DNA from: Leptotrichia sp. oral taxon 223
GTDB taxonomy: Bacteria > Fusobacteriota > Fusobacteriia > Fusobacteriales > Leptotrichiaceae
Assembly (NCBI RefSeq): GCF_013394795.1
Contig: NZ_JABXYU010000001.1
Coordinates: forward strand, 1,240,001-1,304,000
DNA: 64,000 nt
Direction of reading: 5' to 3'
The stretch's first letter is position 1; the number at the start of each line of letters is the position of its first letter. The notes under the pieces are model-generated. The model saw only the letters and a list, made by a program, of their open reading frames with translations. It was not told the origin of the DNA and ran no database searches. Below, piece by piece: positions 1 to 8,829 of the stretch. Made by a program: the position numbers and the translations under genes.

Positions 1-174
1 ATCCCTCTTGTTTCCAGCGTAATAGAATTTTTTGGGAAAATAACCTTTGTAATTTTTATCGTGCCAAAATTGGGTTATTTTGGTGTGATGATTTGTGAGC
101 CACTGATTTGGATTGTGATGACGGGGCAATTGGGAATTGCGTTTTATGGGAATGGGTATGTGAGGGAGAAATAA
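1..174 (+). CDS. C-terminal end of a MATE-family multidrug efflux transporter (partial)
   Basis: The window opens inside an open frame that ends at the TAA at 172-174. The 57 visible residues are hydrophobic with the pattern of the last transmembrane helices of a MATE (NorM/DinF-like) cation-coupled efflux pump, including a PKLGYFGVMICEP stretch typical of the loop and helix before the C-terminus. Substrate cannot be judged from this fragment. The 5' part lies outside the window. Confidence 0.6.
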   Translation: MPLVSSVIEFFGKITFVIFIVPKLGYFGVMICEPLIWIVMTGQLGIAFYGNGYVREK

Positions 175-246
175 GAGTATTAATAATAGACAGGCTTAAA
201 AAATAATTGTATAATTAATAAAAAATAGTTTCAGAAAGGAATATTT

Positions 247-2115
247 ATGGCATTTACAACGGAAAATAGAAAAATACGAGATATATTTCAGAGAGCTTCA
301 ATTTATGAAGTTCCAAGATATCAAAGAGATTACGTTTGGAAAGAGATAAATTGGAAAGAGTTATGGATTGATTTACAATTTACTCTTAAACAAAATAATA
401 AAGAAATACCTTGGTCTCATTTTTTAGGAACGATAGTGTTAAATCAGAGATTAAATAAGACAAAGGGCATAGATATTTATGAAATAATTGATGGTCAACA
501 AAGAATGATGACAGTTTATTTATTATTAATTGTTTTATACAAAAATTTCAATAAATTGGGTACAGAAAGTTCTAAAAAAAGAGGTACATATATTTATGAT
601 ACTTTCATAACCTCTTTAAATATGGAATCAGAAAGAGAATTGGTTATTAGTAATGATTTATATGATAATGAAATTAAATTAGCGATAGATTCAGCATCAA
701 GAATTACAACAATTAGTAAAGATAATAAGTTATATAAATTATATAGTTATTTTGATAACTTATTAAAAAATAAAAATTTTGATTATTTAGATAAATTTTT
801 AGATAAATTATTATCTGTCAATATTGTTGAAATCATTTCAGGAGAAGATGAGGAAATATATAATATTTTTGAAGTGTTAAATGCAAGAGGACAAAAATTA
901 AAACAAATTGAATTACTTAAAAATCATATAATGAAGTATGTTCAACCTAGAGAACGTGAATTTATTGACAATGCGAAAAGCAAATGGAGAATCATTCAAG
1001 AAAATATTAATCATTTGAATGATCCTGATGCTCTAATACAACATTTTACTAAATGTTATATAGAAAAAGATGCAGAAAATCAAAATTCAATTTACAGACT
1101 GATAAAAGAAGAAATTAAAATAGAAGATTTAAGTAATTTTCTAAATGAATTAGAATTTTTTTCTAAAATATATAAAGAAATATCACAAAGAGATAATAAC
1201 GATAGTGTGATAAGATACTTTAATATAAAAAGAAACCAACAAATAAGATCATTATTATGTGCAATTTATGGATTATATAATAAAAATATTATAGACGAAC
1301 AAGTAAAAAATCAATCTTTACTTCAAATAAGAAATTTTTTCTTTATATTTAATACAACACAACAAACTAGTAACAAAACTGATAAGTTAATAAGTACAAT
1401 ATCTTATAAAGTTTATAATTGTGAAACACAGAATGAATTTAAAATACTTTTTACTGATTTTATGAATACCTTATATCAATATATTGAAAATAAAGATTAT
1501 AAATTATTTTTTGAAACTAATCAGTCTTTTAAATACTCTAATAAAGATAAAAATTTAAAAAGAAATTCAAGATTGGTTAAATATGTACTAGAATTGATTT
1601 ATTCATACACTCAAAATGATACTTCTATAATATCAAATGAAGTAACATTGGAGCATTTGAAAAGTGATGACGGAACGTTAGAAAATTCTTCAATATGGAA
1701 TATTACTTTAACAAATGAAGAAATTAATTCTAATATACTTAAAAACAAGCCTATTTTAGAAAAAATTGAAATATTAAAAGATAAATCATCAATAAAAGAA
1801 AATCAAAATTTATCCAAATATATTGATAACGATGAATTTAATATTATTAAAAGAAAAAATGAATTAATAAATACTATTTTTGAAAATGTATTTAAATTTG
1901 ACAAATCAATTTTTCATTTAACAAAAGAAGACATTGAAAGATACAAATATTTTGAAAATATTTTTATAGAAAATGATGAAAAAGAATTATTAAAATTGCT
2001 AAAAGAAGAAGGTAAAAATTTTGAAGTTGTGTTGTCTAAAAACCCAAAATATAATGAGTTAAATAATAAATTTAAAAATTTGGATAATATAAAATTTAAT
2101 GATGAACTTATATAA
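247..2115 (+). CDS. DUF262/DUF1524 (GmrSD-like) protein, probable nuclease-type defence factor
   Basis: Predicted 622-residue protein. The N-terminus carries the DUF262 (ParB/Srx-fold NTPase) signature: YQRDYVW at about residues 25-31 and DGQQR at 82-86. Towards the C-terminus a LEHLKSD segment (about residue 467) followed by a WNITLTNEE...NK stretch resembles the degenerate HNH motif of DUF1524. The same pairing occurs in GmrSD type IV restriction enzymes, which cut modified phage DNA, and in related BREX/Ssp-associated proteins. The usual EHI-x-P spacing is not perfect, so the nuclease may be divergent. Codon use is even more A/T-, Asn- and Lys-rich than its neighbours, fitting lateral acquisition. 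The start has AGAAAGGA upstream. It is followed by a broken gene, not a partner. Confidence 0.7.
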   Translation: MAFTTENRKIRDIFQRASIYEVPRYQRDYVWKEINWKELWIDLQFTLKQNNKEIPWSHFLGTIVLNQRLNKTKGIDIYEIIDGQQRMMTVYLLLIVLYKNFNKLGTESSKKRGTYIYDTFITSLNMESERELVISNDLYDNEIKLAIDSASRITTISKDNKLYKLYSYFDNLLKNKNFDYLDKFLDKLLSVNIVEIISGEDEEIYNIFEVLNARGQKLKQIELLKNHIMKYVQPREREFIDNAKSKWRIIQENINHLNDPDALIQHFTKCYIEKDAENQNSIYRLIKEEIKIEDLSNFLNELEFFSKIYKEISQRDNNDSVIRYFNIKRNQQIRSLLCAIYGLYNKNIIDEQVKNQSLLQIRNFFFIFNTTQQTSNKTDKLISTISYKVYNCETQNEFKILFTDFMNTLYQYIENKDYKLFFETNQSFKYSNKDKNLKRNSRLVKYVLELIYSYTQNDTSIISNEVTLEHLKSDDGTLENSSIWNITLTNEEINSNILKNKPILEKIEILKDKSSIKENQNLSKYIDNDEFNIIKRKNELINTIFENVFKFDKSIFHLTKEDIERYKYFENIFIENDEKELLKLLKEEGKNFEVVLSKNPKYNELNNKFKNLDNIKFNDELI

Positions 2116-2118
2116 TTC

Positions 2119-2271
2119 TAATTAGAAAAACTTTTGGATATAAAAGAAAGTCGTGCTAGAGATTTGTTAAGATATTTGGTGAAAAATAATATGTTACAAA
2201 AAATAGGAGTAACTAGAAATATCAGATATATAAAAACCGTCGGAAAAAAATTAAGCAACGAAAATCACTAA
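2119..2271 (+). pseudogene. winged-helix C-terminal remnant
   Basis: A continuous frame without a start codon reads LEKLLDIKESRARDLLRYL and continues to a TAA at 2269-2271. The pattern, helix-turn-helix followed by a basic wing, is that of the C-terminal winged helix found in Fic-type or AlbA_2/RecG-like ATP-binding proteins. No upstream part is present: the frame begins just after the preceding gene. I read it as the leftover 3' end of a deleted gene. Confidence 0.4.
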
Positions 2272-2286
2272 GAAATCGTTGCTTAA
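2251..2286. terminator. bidirectional intrinsic terminator between convergent genes
   Basis: TTAAGCAACGA pairs perfectly with TCGTTGCTTAA around a 14-base loop. It lies between the plus-strand defence gene/remnant and the minus-strand exported protein and has A/T runs on both sides, so it can serve both directions. Confidence 0.6.
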
Positions 2287-2319
2287 AAATTATTAATTAT
2301 CTTTTGTATTTGTGATAAT

Positions 2320-2733
2320 TTAATTTATTATAAGACTGCAAAGTTTTTTGTTATCTGAAATACGATATAAATCCATTTTAGGTCTATTTTTTTTATCAAA
2401 CGAATAAGATAATTTGTAATTTGAAAAAACTTGTGTTTTGTCACTCAAGTTTGTAAAATAGATAGAATTTTCATTTTCTTTTACTTCGTAATCTAATTGT
2501 GAAAGTTCAAGCGAAACTTTTCCTGTTTTTAGTGCTGCACGATTATCCAATATGCTAACTGAAATAGACGGCTTGCCATTTTCATTCAAGAATTTTATAT
2601 AAGTAAGTCCCTTAAAAGTTCTGTCAACAGAATAAGGGCATCTCCAAACTTCAGAAGATATTTGGTCGATATTAGTGTCAGAAAAACTTAAACTGCAAAT
2701 TAACAAAGAAAATAAAAATATAATTTTTTTCAT
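2320..2733 (-). CDS. small exported protein of unknown function
   Basis: Predicted 137 residues. The first ~18 residues (two Lys, a Phe/Leu/Ile core, then SLSFSD) form a clear Sec signal peptide, so the mature ~118-residue protein is periplasmic. The mature part is beta-rich by composition, with two Cys residues (about 32 and 132) that could form a disulfide. The start is supported by GGGAGTG upstream. I do not recognise the family. It is a single gene with its own short upstream region. Confidence 0.6.
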   Translation of the reverse strand: MKKIIFLFSLLICSLSFSDTNIDQISSEVWRCPYSVDRTFKGLTYIKFLNENGKPSISVSILDNRAALKTGKVSLELSQLDYEVKENENSIYFTNLSDKTQVFSNYKLSYSFDKKNRPKMDLYRISDNKKLCSLIIN

Positions 2734-2808
2734 AAAATCACTCCCAAATAATAATTTTTTTATATTTTATAATATTTTTTTAGGAAAATCAATAATAAAA
2801 ACTAATAT

Positions 2809-3588
2809 TTAAAATTTTACATTATTTTTAGAACTAAATGCATTTTGAAAAAATCCATCGGATAAGTTAAATTCGAAAGTTTCACGGCTGATGTAACCGA
2901 CAGTTTTGTCGCTTTCGTAAAGTTGAATGAGAAAATTTGCCATTTCTTCGGATGTATGATAGTTTGGATAAGATTTATCATAATCAAAATTAGTTTTACC
3001 AGTTGCGATATTTCCAAAGTTAGTTTTGGTTGCGGCGGGTGCTAGGACTTTTGCTTTTAATTGTGTGTTGTTTTGCTTTAATTCTAGTGCGAGTCCTTCT
3101 GTGAAGGCGTTTACGTAAAATTTTGTGGCACAGTAGATAATTGCGTTTGGAACGATTGTGTAGCCTCCTGCTGAGGAGATATTGATTAATTGAGAGCCTT
3201 TTTCGTTGTGGTAATCTTGGACGTATAAAGAAGATAGCAAAGTTAATGCCTCTACATTAAGATGAAGCATATCTGAAATTTTGTTTAAGGGTTGCTCTTT
3301 TACATCGCCATACATTCCAAAACCTGCATTGTTTATTAAAGTTTCAATATGATAGTTGTTTAATTTTGAATATAGTTCAGGAATTTTATAGACATCTGTT
3401 AAGTCAAAATCTATTACAAGAATGTCCAAATTAGGATTTTTCTTTAAAATTTCGCTTTTTAAGTCTTCTAGTAAATTCTTTCTTCGTGCAATCAGAATAA
3501 GATTTTTATTTCTTTCTGCAAATTTTAGAGCCACAGCCTTTCCTATTCCCGAACTTGCTCCTGTTATAACAGTATATTTGGTTTTCAT
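2809..3588 (-). CDS. short-chain dehydrogenase/reductase (SDR), classical type
   Basis: The 259-residue product has the classical SDR signature: a TGASSGIG NAD(P)-binding glycine motif near the N-terminus, NNAG at about residue 85, a Ser in NISSAGG, and the catalytic YCATK (Tyr-x3-Lys). Members reduce or oxidise small carbonyl/alcohol substrates in the cytoplasm. The substrate cannot be told. I chose the ATG at 3586-3588, preceded by GGAGG at eight bases, over an upstream in-frame ATG that lies inside the ribosome site. Confidence 0.85.
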   Translation of the reverse strand: MKTKYTVITGASSGIGKAVALKFAERNKNLILIARRKNLLEDLKSEILKKNPNLDILVIDFDLTDVYKIPELYSKLNNYHIETLINNAGFGMYGDVKEQPLNKISDMLHLNVEALTLLSSLYVQDYHNEKGSQLINISSAGGYTIVPNAIIYCATKFYVNAFTEGLALELKQNNTQLKAKVLAPAATKTNFGNIATGKTNFDYDKSYPNYHTSEEMANFLIQLYESDKTVGYISRETFEFNLSDGFFQNAFSSKNNVKF

Positions 3589-3674
3589 AGTTATTACCTC
3601 CATAAATTTGATAAATAAAGGATAACAGTTAGAGTATAGTATAAGTCAAGAGTTTTTTGAAAAATTTTCCCAAA

Positions 3675-4232
3675 TTAAAGTTTTTTAATAATTTTTGCAG
3701 GTGTCCCAGCTACAATCACATTATCAGGCACATTTTTTGTAACAGTTGAATTTGCTGCAACGACTGAATTTTCTCCAATAGTTACTCCCGCTAAAACTGT
3801 AGATCCAGCTCCAATCCAAGCATTTTTCTTTATAATAATTTCTCCAGTCGTAAGTCCTCTTCTTTTGCTTGGTTCTAAAATATGATTTACAGTGAGCAGT
3901 GAAACTTTAGGTCCAATAAGCACATCATCTTCAATTGTAATTCCTCCTAAATCAACAAATATTGCTTCTTTATTCACAAAAATATTTTTTCCAAAAGAAA
4001 TATGTTTTCCAAAGTCAGTTTGAAATGGTAAAGAAACTGTAACAGATTTATTAATTGATTTACCAGTTATTTTTTCAAGATACTCTAATTTTTCTTCATT
4101 TGTTTTATATCCATTATTCATTTCAGCAATCAATTTTTCATTTTCCCCTTTGGCGATATGAATTTCTTTAAAAAGTTCATCATCTTTCAAAATTTCATTT
4201 ACTTTTTTAATTTTTTCTAATAAAGTTTCCAT
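3675..4232 (-). CDS. sugar O-acetyltransferase (LacA/Maa/NodL family, left-handed beta-helix)
   Basis: The 185-residue protein has an N-terminal helical cap and a C-terminal run of hexapeptide repeats (IGAGSTVLAGVTIGENSVVAA type) ending in VAGTPAKIIKKL, the hallmark of the maltose/galactoside O-acetyltransferases. These are trimeric cytoplasmic enzymes that move acetyl from acetyl-CoA to a sugar hydroxyl. The His of TVNHILEP is the expected catalytic base. The ATG at 4230-4232 has GGAGG at the right distance; the longer frame would need a TTG overlapping that site. Divergent from the LysR gene and probably controlled by it. Confidence 0.85.
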   Translation of the reverse strand: METLLEKIKKVNEILKDDELFKEIHIAKGENEKLIAEMNNGYKTNEEKLEYLEKITGKSINKSVTVSLPFQTDFGKHISFGKNIFVNKEAIFVDLGGITIEDDVLIGPKVSLLTVNHILEPSKRRGLTTGEIIIKKNAWIGAGSTVLAGVTIGENSVVAANSTVTKNVPDNVIVAGTPAKIIKKL

Positions 4233-4315
4233 TTTTTCCTCCAAAATTTTTTCTTTAAGTTGTTTTTATCTTACATATTTAGTATAATATAAAACAATAA
4301 AAATATCTAATACTT

Positions 4316-4347
4316 ATAACTAATATTCATCTATTAGTTTTAGTTAT
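4316..4347. promoter_or_regulatory. probable LysR operator in the divergent promoter
   Basis: ATAACTAATA, six bases, then TATTAGTTTTAGTTAT form an imperfect inverted repeat between the divergent acetyltransferase and LysR genes. LysR regulators usually bind such T-N11-A dyads next to their own gene. A related palindrome occurs at 5247-5272. Confidence 0.45.
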
Positions 4348-4365
4348 AGTAAAAAAGGAGAAAAA

Positions 4366-5244
4366 ATGGAATTAAGAGCTTTAAAATATTTTTTAGTTGT
4401 GGCAACAGAAAGAAATATTTCTAATGCGGCTAAAATTCTTTATGTTTCACAGCCAGCACTTTCAAAACAATTAAAAAATTTGGAAGAAGAGTTGGGTGTT
4501 ATTCTTTTTAAAAGAGGGAATCGGAATATTACTTTAACAGAAGATGGTGTTTATTTTTTAACAAAAGCAAAAGAAATTTTAGCATTAGTTGATACGGCAG
4601 TTGCCAACTTGACACAAGAAGATATTGTTGGAGGAGAGATAAATATTGGTGCAGGAGAAAGTGCTCAAATGGGACATATTTTTAAGATTATTAATGATAT
4701 GATGATTGATTATCCAAATATAAAAACAAATGTTACTAGTGGAAATGCAGACGAAATGCTTTTAAAACTGGATAATGGAACTTTAGATTTTGCAATTACA
4801 TTTGGGTTTGTGGATAAAAGTAAATATGAGCATTTGAGTTTGCCCTGGTGTGATAAATGGGGATTGCTTGTGAGAAAGGATAATTTTCTTGCAAAAAAAG
4901 ACTATATTTTGTCCAAAGATTTAGAAAACATTCCTTTAATTATTTCAAAACAAACAAATGTGGATAATTTTTTAGCTGGCTGGATAGGAAAAAGTATAGA
5001 AAATTTTAATGTTGTAGGTACTTTTAACTTACTTTATAATGCATCATTAATGGCAAAGCAAAATATTGGAAGCGTTCTATGCTTTGATGGAATAATAAAT
5101 ACGAGTGAAAGCAATTTGAAATTTATTCCATTAAAACCAGAGCTTGAAACAGAAATGAGTATTATTTGGAAAAAGAATCAAACTTTATCAAATATTGCGA
5201 AAAAATTTTTAGAAAATTTAAAAAATTCTATCTCACAAGTATAA
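4366..5244 (+). CDS. LysR-family transcriptional regulator
   Basis: The 292-residue protein begins with the LysR winged helix (residues 1-60: ELRALKYFLVVA...NAAKILYVSQPALSKQLKNLEEELG) followed by a periplasmic-binding-protein-like co-inducer domain (about 90-290). Such proteins act as tetramers at their own divergent promoter and nearby genes. Here the divergent neighbour is an acetyltransferase and the downstream gene an alpha/beta hydrolase; both have ATAACT/AGTTAT dyads upstream. The inducer is unknown. A good ribosome site (AAGGAG) precedes the ATG. Confidence 0.9.
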   Translation: MELRALKYFLVVATERNISNAAKILYVSQPALSKQLKNLEEELGVILFKRGNRNITLTEDGVYFLTKAKEILALVDTAVANLTQEDIVGGEINIGAGESAQMGHIFKIINDMMIDYPNIKTNVTSGNADEMLLKLDNGTLDFAITFGFVDKSKYEHLSLPWCDKWGLLVRKDNFLAKKDYILSKDLENIPLIISKQTNVDNFLAGWIGKSIENFNVVGTFNLLYNASLMAKQNIGSVLCFDGIINTSESNLKFIPLKPELETEMSIIWKKNQTLSNIAKKFLENLKNSISQV

Positions 5245-5246
5245 TT

Positions 5247-5272
5247 ATAAGTTATAATAGAATATAACTTAT
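5247..5272. promoter_or_regulatory. perfect 10-bp palindrome upstream of the hydrolase promoter
   Basis: ATAAGTTATA, six bases, TATAACTTAT. It sits directly after the LysR stop codon and just upstream of a promoter-like pair (TTGTAA at 5279-5284, 17 bases, TATAAT at 5302-5307). It shares the ATAACT/AGTTAT half-site with the dyad at 4316-4347 and is a likely second LysR site. Confidence 0.45.
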
Positions 5273-5359
5273 ATATATTTGTAATAATTTAAAAATTGAT
5301 GTATAATTCATTTATGAAAACGAGATAAGAAAACAAAAAATAAATTAAAGAAAAGGAAT

Positions 5360-6454
5360 GTGATAAAAATATTGAAAAAAAGATTATTAGTAGGAGCAAT
5401 ATTAGGAATGATGACTATAGGAGGAAATATTATGGCAATACCAGCAATTAAGCAAGTGAAAGATTCGAGTATAAAATTAGAACAAAAATGGGATAAAGTT
5501 TTCCCTGAAAGCAATAAAGTTGAGCATACAAAAGTTATGTTTAAAAATCGTTATGGAATAACTCTGGTTGGGGATTTGTATGTTCCAAAAAATATTGGAA
5601 ATCAAAAACTATCCGCAATAGCAATTTCAGGTCCATTTGGAGCAGTTAAAGAGCAATCATCAGGACTATATGCTCAGACATTGGCAGAAAGAGGATTTGT
5701 AACATTAGCGTTTGATGGTTCATATACAGGAGAAAGTGGAGGACAGCCAAGAAATGTTCCATCACCTGAAATTAATACAGAAGATTTTAGTGCGGCAGTT
5801 GATTTCTTAGGAACACAATCATTTATTGATAGAGATAAAATCGGAATTTTAGGAATTTGCGGTTGGGGAGGATTTGCTTTAAATGCAGGAATTTCAGATA
5901 CTCGTATAAAAGCAGTAGCAACTTCAACAATGTACGATATGACAAGAGTTTCTGCAAAAGGTTACAACGATTCGGTTGATGCAGAAGGAAGATATAATTT
6001 GAAAAAACAATTGAACGAAGCTAGATGGAAAGCAGTTGAAGATGGCTATGCTGATTTATTACCGGCAAATAATCTGAGAAAAGAACAAATTACAAAAGAT
6101 ACACCAAAATTTGTTGCAGAATACTCTGATTTCTATACAACAAAAAGAGGATATCATCCTCGTGCAGTAAATTCTAACCCAAATGGTTCTTGGACTACAA
6201 CTGGAATGTTACCATTAATTAATATGCCTATATTAGAATATGCTTCTGAAATGAGAACACCAACTTTAATAGTTGCTGGTGAAAATGCACATTCAAGATA
6301 TTTCTCAGAAGATGCCTATAAAGCATTGGGAAATAAAAATAAGGAATTATACATTGTAAAAGGTGCAGTGCATACAGATTTATATGATGGTGGAAAAAAT
6401 CATGTAATTCCATTTGATAAATTTGAAAGTTTCTTTAAAGCGAATTTAAAATAA
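5360..6454 (+). CDS. exported alpha/beta hydrolase (dienelactone-hydrolase-like)
   Basis: The ~364-residue product has an N-terminal hydrophobic segment (LLVGAILGMMTIGGNIMA) that should act as a signal peptide. It is followed by an alpha/beta hydrolase domain with a GICGWGG nucleophile elbow (Cys in place of Ser, as in dienelactone hydrolases), a likely acid residue near the C-terminal third and a His in GAVHTDLYDG. Related proteins sit beside LysR regulators and act on esters or lactones of unknown identity. The start is uncertain: GTG at 5360 has its ribosome site very close, and TTG at 5372 has it rather far. Confidence 0.75.
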   Translation: MIKILKKRLLVGAILGMMTIGGNIMAIPAIKQVKDSSIKLEQKWDKVFPESNKVEHTKVMFKNRYGITLVGDLYVPKNIGNQKLSAIAISGPFGAVKEQSSGLYAQTLAERGFVTLAFDGSYTGESGGQPRNVPSPEINTEDFSAAVDFLGTQSFIDRDKIGILGICGWGGFALNAGISDTRIKAVATSTMYDMTRVSAKGYNDSVDAEGRYNLKKQLNEARWKAVEDGYADLLPANNLRKEQITKDTPKFVAEYSDFYTTKRGYHPRAVNSNPNGSWTTTGMLPLINMPILEYASEMRTPTLIVAGENAHSRYFSEDAYKALGNKNKELYIVKGAVHTDLYDGGKNHVIPFDKFESFFKANLK

Positions 6455-6467
6455 TTTTACAATTTCA

Positions 6468-6503
6468 GGCTACTGCTCAAACTTTGTGGTAGCCTTTTAT
6501 TTT
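6468..6503 (+). terminator. intrinsic terminator after the hydrolase gene
   Basis: GGCTAC and GTAGCC pair around a 15-base loop, followed by TTTTATTTTT. Confidence 0.7.
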
Positions 6504-6520
6504 TAAGCGATGGAGGGAAT

Positions 6521-6946
6521 ATGAAAAAATTTATACTAATAGTAATTGCATTTATTTTATTATTTGCTAATCAAATTTTTGGAAAAGGAGAAAATAATAT
6601 GAAAATAAAGATAAATGGGTATATATTGGCAGTTGAACTAGCTGAAAATTCGACAACTGATGAATTGAAAAAAAGATTATCTAAAGGCTCGATAACTTTA
6701 AATATGAAAGATTATGGAAATATGGAAAAAGTCGGCGATTTTGAAAAACCGCTCCCAACTAACAATAAGCAAATGTCTACCGATGCAGGAGATATAACTT
6801 TGTATCAAGGAAAATCTTTAGCAATTTATTATGATAAAAATAGCTGGAGTTTAACAAAAATTGGGAAAATAAAAAATGTCAGTAAAGATGAACTGAAAAA
6901 AATACTTGGAAATGGAAATGTAAAAGCAGAATTTTATTTGGATTAA
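6521..6946 (+). CDS. exported cyclophilin-like-fold protein
   Basis: The 141-residue protein has a signal peptide (KKFILIVIAFILLFANQIFG), then a ~115-residue domain with the pattern of the bacterial cyclophilin-like family: KIKINGY start, ENSTTDELKKRLSKG, a short hydrophobic/Asp strand, GDITLYQGKSLAIYYDKNSWSLTKIGKI. Members have the cyclophilin barrel but no demonstrated isomerase role; function unknown. A second in-frame Met after the signal would give a cytoplasmic form. GGAGGG supports the first start. It has its own terminator. Confidence 0.65.
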   Translation: MKKFILIVIAFILLFANQIFGKGENNMKIKINGYILAVELAENSTTDELKKRLSKGSITLNMKDYGNMEKVGDFEKPLPTNNKQMSTDAGDITLYQGKSLAIYYDKNSWSLTKIGKIKNVSKDELKKILGNGNVKAEFYLD

Positions 6947-6963
6947 TAAAATCATAAAAAATT

Positions 6964-6997
6964 GAAGTTATCACGAGAAAGGTAACTTCTTTTTTGT
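6964..6997 (+). terminator. intrinsic terminator
   Basis: GAAGTTATC and GGTAACTTC form a nine-base-pair stem (one G-T pair) followed by six T residues. Confidence 0.7.
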
Positions 6998-7068
6998 ATC
7001 ATTGTTCTTTTATTTTTTTTGTTGTATAATAGTTTTATAAATTGTTTTTGAAAGAGGAAGTAAAAATA

Positions 7069-7434
7069 ATGCAAATAAAGGAATTTTCAGAAAAAACAGG
7101 TTTAACTCCATACACAATAAGATTTTATGAAAAAAAGGAGCTGTTTCGTGTAAAAAGAGACGAAAAGAATAGAAGAATATACGATGAAACCGATATTGAA
7201 TGGATAAAAATGTTAAAAAGATTAAAAGATATGGGAATGAAATTGAGTGAAATTAAGAAATATTCAGATTTACGGTATGAGGGGAACGAAACGATAAAAG
7301 AAAGAATGGAAATTTTGACAAACCATAAAAAATATGTAAACATAGAAATTGAAAAGTGGCAAAAATATTTACAAAATCTTGACGATAAACTTGAAATTTA
7401 TGAGAATTATTTAAAAAGTATTTCTGAAAAATAA
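7069..7434 (+). CDS. MerR-family transcriptional regulator
   Basis: The 121-residue protein starts with the MerR winged helix (IKEFSEKTGLTPYTIRFYEKKELF, then RIYDETDIEWIKMLKRLKDMGMKLSEIKKY) and ends in a coiled-coil dimerisation helix (about residues 75-115). It lacks the C-terminal Cys cluster of metal sensors, so it may respond to organic ligands or stress. The ATG at 7069 has GAGGAAG upstream; a longer frame would need TTG. A likely promoter (TTGTTC ... TATAAT near 7025) precedes it. Its target may be the two membrane-protein genes that follow. Confidence 0.85.
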   Translation: MQIKEFSEKTGLTPYTIRFYEKKELFRVKRDEKNRRIYDETDIEWIKMLKRLKDMGMKLSEIKKYSDLRYEGNETIKERMEILTNHKKYVNIEIEKWQKYLQNLDDKLEIYENYLKSISEK

Positions 7435-7469
7435 AAGGGTTATAAATATATAGAAATTTAGGAGTAAAT

Positions 7470-8198
7470 ATGCTTACAAATACAAATATAACTTGGGGAT
7501 TTGCCTTGTTATCACCTTTTATAATTCCAGTATTAATTTTATTAACTGTTTGGTTTTTTGTTTCAAAACGAAAGTTTAATTTTCTTATCGCATTTACAAT
7601 TTTATCATTATTATTTGTTAGGTATCTTCGTTTTCCTTATGACACAGTTAATCGTAACAGCGAACTTGAAATATCAAAAAATTTTTTGATAAAGAGAGCT
7701 TTAAGCTCGGATTCGGAACATGAAGTTTATAAACTTGTAGATAAGACAAAACCTGAGGATTTAATCTTGTATTTAGATGGATTATCTAAAATTAATAATA
7801 ATTGGATTGGCTATATTGAGGAAACAGATTCTTATGAAGGAAAATACGGTATCAAACCAGAAACATATTTTTTAATTAATAGTAATAATGTTGAGTATAA
7901 CTTAGATGAGAAAACTTTAGAAAAACGATTAAATCTAAAAGAAATAAAATTACAGGATGCAGAGCACTTTGTTGATAAATTTGGAAGTAAAAAAGAAATT
8001 ATGTATCAATATCAATTAGATAAAACAGGAGATTTAGATGAAAATATTTCTTTAAATTCAGAATTAAGCAAGAAATTGGAAACAAAGTATAAAAAAGACA
8101 GAGCATTCTATTTGATGTTTTGGAGTGTAATGTTGCTTATAGAAATTATTTATCTGTTTATAAAAAATAGAAAAATTACAAAAAGTAATAAAGATTAG
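7470..8198 (+). CDS. membrane protein of unknown function
   Basis: The 242-residue protein has two transmembrane segments near the N-terminus (about residues 10-30 and 36-53), a hydrophilic ~150-residue middle region rich in Lys/Glu, and a final transmembrane helix (about 212-230) with a basic tail. No family recognised. It lies 35 bases after the MerR gene and 14 bases before another membrane protein, so the three are probably co-transcribed. Confidence 0.55.
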   Translation: MLTNTNITWGFALLSPFIIPVLILLTVWFFVSKRKFNFLIAFTILSLLFVRYLRFPYDTVNRNSELEISKNFLIKRALSSDSEHEVYKLVDKTKPEDLILYLDGLSKINNNWIGYIEETDSYEGKYGIKPETYFLINSNNVEYNLDEKTLEKRLNLKEIKLQDAEHFVDKFGSKKEIMYQYQLDKTGDLDENISLNSELSKKLETKYKKDRAFYLMFWSVMLLIEIIYLFIKNRKITKSNKD

Positions 8199-8212
8199 AA
8201 GGAGGAAAAAGG

Positions 8213-8725
8213 ATGGAAAAAAATGAAAATAAATTTACATTAAAACCAAAAGACTTTTTAGTATTGATTTTATTTACAATAATCTATTTGTTCTTTCAGA
8301 AAACAATATATCCAGCATTGGCATTTTTGTTTTGGTTAATTTTTACAATGCGGATAGAAGAAATAATTTTTAATGCTTTAGAATTTTTAAATCTTTCAAA
8401 AGGAACCATAAGTATTATTGATATTGTGATTACGGGAATTGCTTTGCTAACAGTGCTTATGTTTGTATTTTACTTGGGATATTTATGCAGTAAATTTTTG
8501 AAAAAAATTAATAAAACTTTGTTAGGTAGTGTAATGATAGCGATTTTAATCTATTTTTTGTATAAAGTTTTCACAGAAACAGATGAAAATACAACAATGT
8601 TTTCACCATCAGCACGGGAAATACATATTTTCTGTACAGCATCACATATTTTTTATACAATTGGAGTATTTTATAGCGACAAAGTTAAGAAAATATTAGA
8701 TAAAATAAAATTCAAAAGAAAATAA
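8213..8725 (+). CDS. small polytopic membrane protein of unknown function
   Basis: The 170-residue protein has about four predicted membrane helices (around residues 15-45, 65-90, 100-117 and 140-155) and a Lys-rich C-terminus. GGAGG precedes the start. It probably works with the preceding membrane protein. I do not recognise the family. Confidence 0.55.
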   Translation: MEKNENKFTLKPKDFLVLILFTIIYLFFQKTIYPALAFLFWLIFTMRIEEIIFNALEFLNLSKGTISIIDIVITGIALLTVLMFVFYLGYLCSKFLKKINKTLLGSVMIAILIYFLYKVFTETDENTTMFSPSAREIHIFCTASHIFYTIGVFYSDKVKKILDKIKFKRK

Positions 8726-8744
8726 ATTTTTTTCCAAATCCAAT

Positions 8745-8773
8745 TTGCTTATGGCATTTTTATCTGTTATACT
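8745..8773 (+). promoter_or_regulatory. sigma70-type promoter of cbiP
   Basis: TTGCTT, 17 bases, TATACT, about 55 bases upstream of the cbiP start. Confidence 0.5.
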
Positions 8774-8829
8774 TATTTTAATGGGAATAAATAAATTTTT
8801 TAGATAAATTTAAAATAGGAGCAAAATTT

